Assembly (NCBI GenBank): GCA_046759145.1
Contig: JBHIBR010000079.1
Location: forward strand, 1 to 7,665
Direction: 5' to 3'
Origin: JBHIBR01 sp046759145 [NCBI: Nitrospinota bacterium]
GTDB lineage: Bacteria > UBA8248
DNA length: 7,665 nt
How positions within the stretch are numbered: the stretch's first letter is position 1; every line of letters begins with the position of its first letter. The notes under the pieces are model-generated. The model did not search any database, was not told the origin of the DNA, and worked only from the letters and a program-made list of their open reading frames with translations. This document shows positions 5,858-7,665 of this stretch, in pieces. Made by a program: the position numbers and the translations under genes.

Positions 5858-6115
5858 ATGGATGAGCAGGGCCTGTTTGAGGTGACGGTCAAGTCGGTGG
5901 TCCCCGAGCAGGGCATCGCCCGCGTCGTCGACGAGAGAGGAGAGGAGCTGGAGCTCTATGTCGATGACGAGACCTCCATCGAGGTCGTCGAGCACGAGAC
6001 GGTGGGCCACATCGAGGGCGAGCTCGGAGACATAGGGGAGGGCTATCTGGCCGAGGTCATCGTGGAGGACAGGGACGGGAAGAAGGTCTGCCGCCTGCTG
6101 CGCTGCTTGAGCTAG
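5858..6115 (+). CDS. very acidic small protein of unknown function in the formate dehydrogenase operon, 85 aa
   Basis: I do not recognise this protein. It begins MDEQGLFEVTVKSVVPEQG, has 23 Asp/Glu against 8 Lys/Arg (net charge about -15), and ends with a basic tail carrying two Cys, CRLLRC (78-83). The alternating hydrophobic/charged pattern (FEVTVKSVV, IARVVDERGEELELYVDDETSIEVVEH, LAEVIVEDRDGKKVCRLL) predicts a small all-beta fold, OB- or barrel-like. There is no signal peptide. The ATG has an excellent AAGGGAGGTG ribosome site (5841-5850), which overlaps the end of the chaperone's stop codon, so it is firmly inside the operon. Comparable betaproteobacterial clusters, as I recall them, carry DUF3305/DUF3306 genes; those are absent and this may fill a similar accessory role. 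A binding partner for the chaperone, a metal or Fe-S factor is conceivable but unsupported. Confidence 0.75.
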   Translation: MDEQGLFEVTVKSVVPEQGIARVVDERGEELELYVDDETSIEVVEHETVGHIEGELGDIGEGYLAEVIVEDRDGKKVCRLLRCLS

Positions 6116-6154
6116 CGGCGCAGCCTGCGGCCCGATGAGGGAGGAGGGTTGCGC

Positions 6155-6364
6155 GTGAGCGAACGCAAGCCAGAGGAAGGGGCCTCCAGCCGTCGGGGCT
6201 TCTTCAAGGCTCTGCTGGGCGGGACGGCGGCGCTGGCCGCCCTCGGGGGCCTGAAGGGCACCAAGAAGGCCGAGGCATCGGGCTCGCGCTGGGGGGGCCA
6301 CGGGGCGAGCCGTTACCGCCTGACGGCGGACATCCGCAAGTATTACGAATCGCTACTCAAGTAG
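6155..6364 (+). CDS. formate dehydrogenase region Tat-target mini-protein, 69 aa
   Basis: A tiny exported protein that matches the 'formate dehydrogenase region TAT target' type (TIGR02811) in size, position and layout. I chose GTG 6155, because GAGGAGGG (6141-6148) sits six bases upstream; the in-frame TTG at 6149 abuts that site. The N-terminus is MSERKPEEGA, then the twin-arginine motif SSRRGFFK (11-18) and a hydrophobic stretch rich in Ala/Gly/Leu (about 19-33). Next is KKAEAS, with likely cleavage after Ala41. The mature part would be only about 28 residues, with Gly/Arg-rich SRWGGHGASRYR and a conserved-looking tail ADIRKYYESLLK. Such proteins are encoded just before fdhA in several bacteria and their job is unknown. 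It begins 39 bases after the acidic protein and ends 13 bases before fdhA. No Cys or other metal-site cluster is present, apart from one His. Confidence 0.85.
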   Translation: MSERKPEEGASSRRGFFKALLGGTAALAALGGLKGTKKAEASGSRWGGHGASRYRLTADIRKYYESLLK

Positions 6365-6377
6365 GGAGGGCCGCACG

Positions 6378-7665
6378 ATGCAATTCAAGCGGATCGCCGG
6401 CAACGGCGCCTCCCGCTCCGCCCCTTTCCGCGCGAGCTGGGTGAACCCGGCCATCGACCGGCGCAGCTTCTTGAAAGCCAGCGGCGCGGGTCTGGGAGCC
6501 GGCCTGGCGGCCTCGTTGCTGCCCGCCGGCCTGGTGCGAAAGGCGGAGGCGCAGGCGGTTGAGGCGCCCAAGTATGAGGAGCACAAGACCATCTGTAACA
6601 AGTGCGCCGTCGGCTGCGGCATCATCGGGAAGGTGAAAGACGGCGTCTGGGTGAGGCAGGACTCCTGGCAGGACCACCCCATCAGCCTGGGGGGCCTCTG
6701 CTGCAAGGGCTCGGCGGCCCGGGAGGACGTGGTCGGCGCCAAGCGCCTGAAGTACCCCATGAAGAAGGAAGGGGGGAAGTGGAAGCGCATCCCCTGGGAC
6801 CAGGCGCTGAGCGAGATCAGCAAGCAGCTCCTGGAGATCCGCAAGCGCGCGGGCCCCGACGCGGTCTTCTGGCCGGGCTCGGCCCACTTCACCAATGAGG
6901 CGGCCTACCTCCACCGGAAGTTCGCCGCCTTCTGGGGGACCAACAACTCGGACCATCAGGCGCGCATATGACACTCCACCACCGTGGCCGGTCTGGCCAA
7001 CGTGTGGGGCTATGGGGCGATGACCAACAGCATGAACGACATCCGCAACTCCAAATGTGTGTTCATCATCGGCGAGAACCCCTCCGTGTCGCACCCCATC
7101 TCGATGCAGCACATCCTGACAGCCAAGGAGCGCAACGACGCCCCCGTCATCGTGGTGGACCCGCGCTTCACCAAGACGGCGGGGAAGGCGACCCACTACG
7201 TGCGGATCCGCCCGGGCACCGACATCGCGTTCATCATGGGGCTGATCAACGTCATCGTGAACAACGGCTGGGAGGACAAGCAGTTCCTCAAGGACCGGAC
7301 CTACGGCTATGAGAAGTACCTCTTGCCGGAGATCCAGAAGTATCCCCCGGAGGTGGTGTCGGAGATCACCGGCGCCCCCAAGCGGCAGATCGAGACGGTG
7401 GCCAAGCTCCTGGCGGACAACCGCCCGGGCACCATCATCTGGGCCATGGGGGGCACCCAGCATCACAACGGGCACGTCTTCACCCGCTCCTACTGCATGC
7501 TGCAGTTGGTGCTCGGCAACATGGGCAAGGCCGGGGGCGGCGCGAACGTGTTCCGCGGCCACGACAACGTCCAGGGGGTGACCGACCTGGGCGTGCTCTC
7601 CAACACCCTTCCCGGCTACTACGGCCTGAGCGACGGCGCCTGGAAGCACTGGTCGCGGGTGTGGG
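6378..7665 (+). CDS. fdhA: formate dehydrogenase catalytic subunit, selenocysteine-containing, Tat-exported (C-terminus beyond window)
   Basis: Molybdenum or tungsten bis-pterin enzyme oxidising formate to CO2 on the periplasmic side. 429 residues are visible; family members have about 800-1000. GGGAGG upstream (6364-6369) supports the ATG. An N-terminal extension leads to the twin-arginine motif DRRSFLKAS (27-35), a hydrophobic stretch and an AEAQA cleavage site (about residue 60). The [4Fe-4S] motif is Cys73/76/80 with Cys108 in LCCKG. The frame then meets TGA at 6969-6971 and continues without interruption as [20 protein letters not shown], exactly the family's catalytic U/C-H-S/G segment, so the TGA encodes Sec198, with His199 as the partner residue. 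Later blocks fit molybdopterin-enzyme folds: [48 protein letters not shown] and [22 protein letters not shown] standard gene caller would wrongly stop at 6971. Beta and gamma subunits likely follow outside the window. Confidence 0.93.
6969..7007 (+). promoter_or_regulatory. selenocysteine UGA codon and SECIS-like hairpin
   Basis: The bacterial SECIS lies inside the coding region directly after UGA and is bound by SelB. Here GGCC (6986-6989) pairs with GGCC (6995-6998) around a GGTCT loop, very like the GGUCU-containing loop of E. coli fdhF. Below it, G6984-C7001 and T6985-A7000 (A6999 bulged), then AC/GT (6981-6982 with 7002-7003) and CCAC/GTGG (6976-6979 with 7004-7007) extend the stem with single-base bulges. 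The loop lies about 20 bases after the UGA, the expected spacing. Confidence 0.75.

Noticed and set aside
4934-6301. 455-aa open frame on the minus strand
   Set aside because: It spans the TorD-like, acidic and Tat-target genes in reverse; those have good ribosome sites and recognisable motifs.
6969-6971. TGA as a nonsense mutation making fdhA a pseudogene
   Set aside because: It sits exactly at the catalytic Sec/Cys position, followed by a SECIS-like hairpin and undamaged coding sequence.
6968-7312. Separate small gene just after the fdhA TGA
   Set aside because: The frame is shifted relative to fdhA; the true continuation is the fdhA frame through the TGA, with conserved molybdoenzyme blocks.
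6357-7649. 430-aa open frame on the minus strand
   Set aside because: It is opposite fdhA, which is clearly coding throughout; the translation is low-complexity Ala/Val/His/Arg-rich shadow.
1-7665. CRISPR arrays, insertion sequences, tRNA or rRNA genes
   Set aside because: I saw no regular repeat-spacer pattern, transposase motif, tRNA-like cloverleaf with a T-loop, or rRNA signature on either strand.

Overview
The window is GC-rich bacterial DNA, probably from an uncultured lineage. Four things suggest this: high GC, Shine-Dalgarno sites before most genes, twin-arginine (Tat) signals, and an in-frame UGA read as selenocysteine. The last implies a SelA/SelB/SelC system elsewhere in the genome. 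The gene mix (DppB-type permease, acyl-CoA dehydrogenase, large Fe-S protein, selenocysteine formate dehydrogenase) would fit a Desulfobacterota, Rokubacteria or Tectomicrobia-like organism. That placement is a guess and cannot be settled from this sequence.

Left part (1-1676): the start of a dipeptide/oligopeptide-type ABC permease runs off the left edge on the minus strand. Divergent from it is an acyl-CoA dehydrogenase with a short N-terminus and no glutamate at the usual C-terminal catalytic position.

Middle (1677-2990): mostly non-coding. It contains one small, well-signalled 87-aa helical gene (2303-2566). A 626-bp gap containing hairpins and an AT-rich patch lies before the gene. After it come two tandem hairpins directly behind the stop codon, another GC-rich hairpin, an AT-rich patch and a plausible sigma70-type promoter (about 2836-2863).

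Right part (2991-7665): a tightly packed plus-strand formate dehydrogenase operon. In order: a 716-aa soluble multi-cluster Fe-S protein with HdrA/MvhD-like parts; a TorD/NarJ-type chaperone whose start overlaps the previous stop; an 85-aa very acidic protein I do not recognise; a 69-aa Tat-signal mini-protein of the 'formate dehydrogenase region TAT target' type; and the catalytic subunit FdhA. FdhA has its own Tat signal, an N-terminal [4Fe-4S] motif and Sec198 encoded by TGA at 6969-6971, followed by a SECIS-like hairpin. FdhA is cut by the right edge, so its beta and cytochrome subunits would be expected beyond it.

Likely teamwork: the TorD-like chaperone helps cofactor loading and holds FdhA until Tat export, and the mini-protein may accompany it. 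The large Fe-S protein has no export signal and should stay in the cytoplasm, so its link to an exported enzyme is the main open question. The most unusual items are the Fe-S protein, the acidic 85-aa protein and the Tat mini-protein whose predicted mature form is only about 28 residues.
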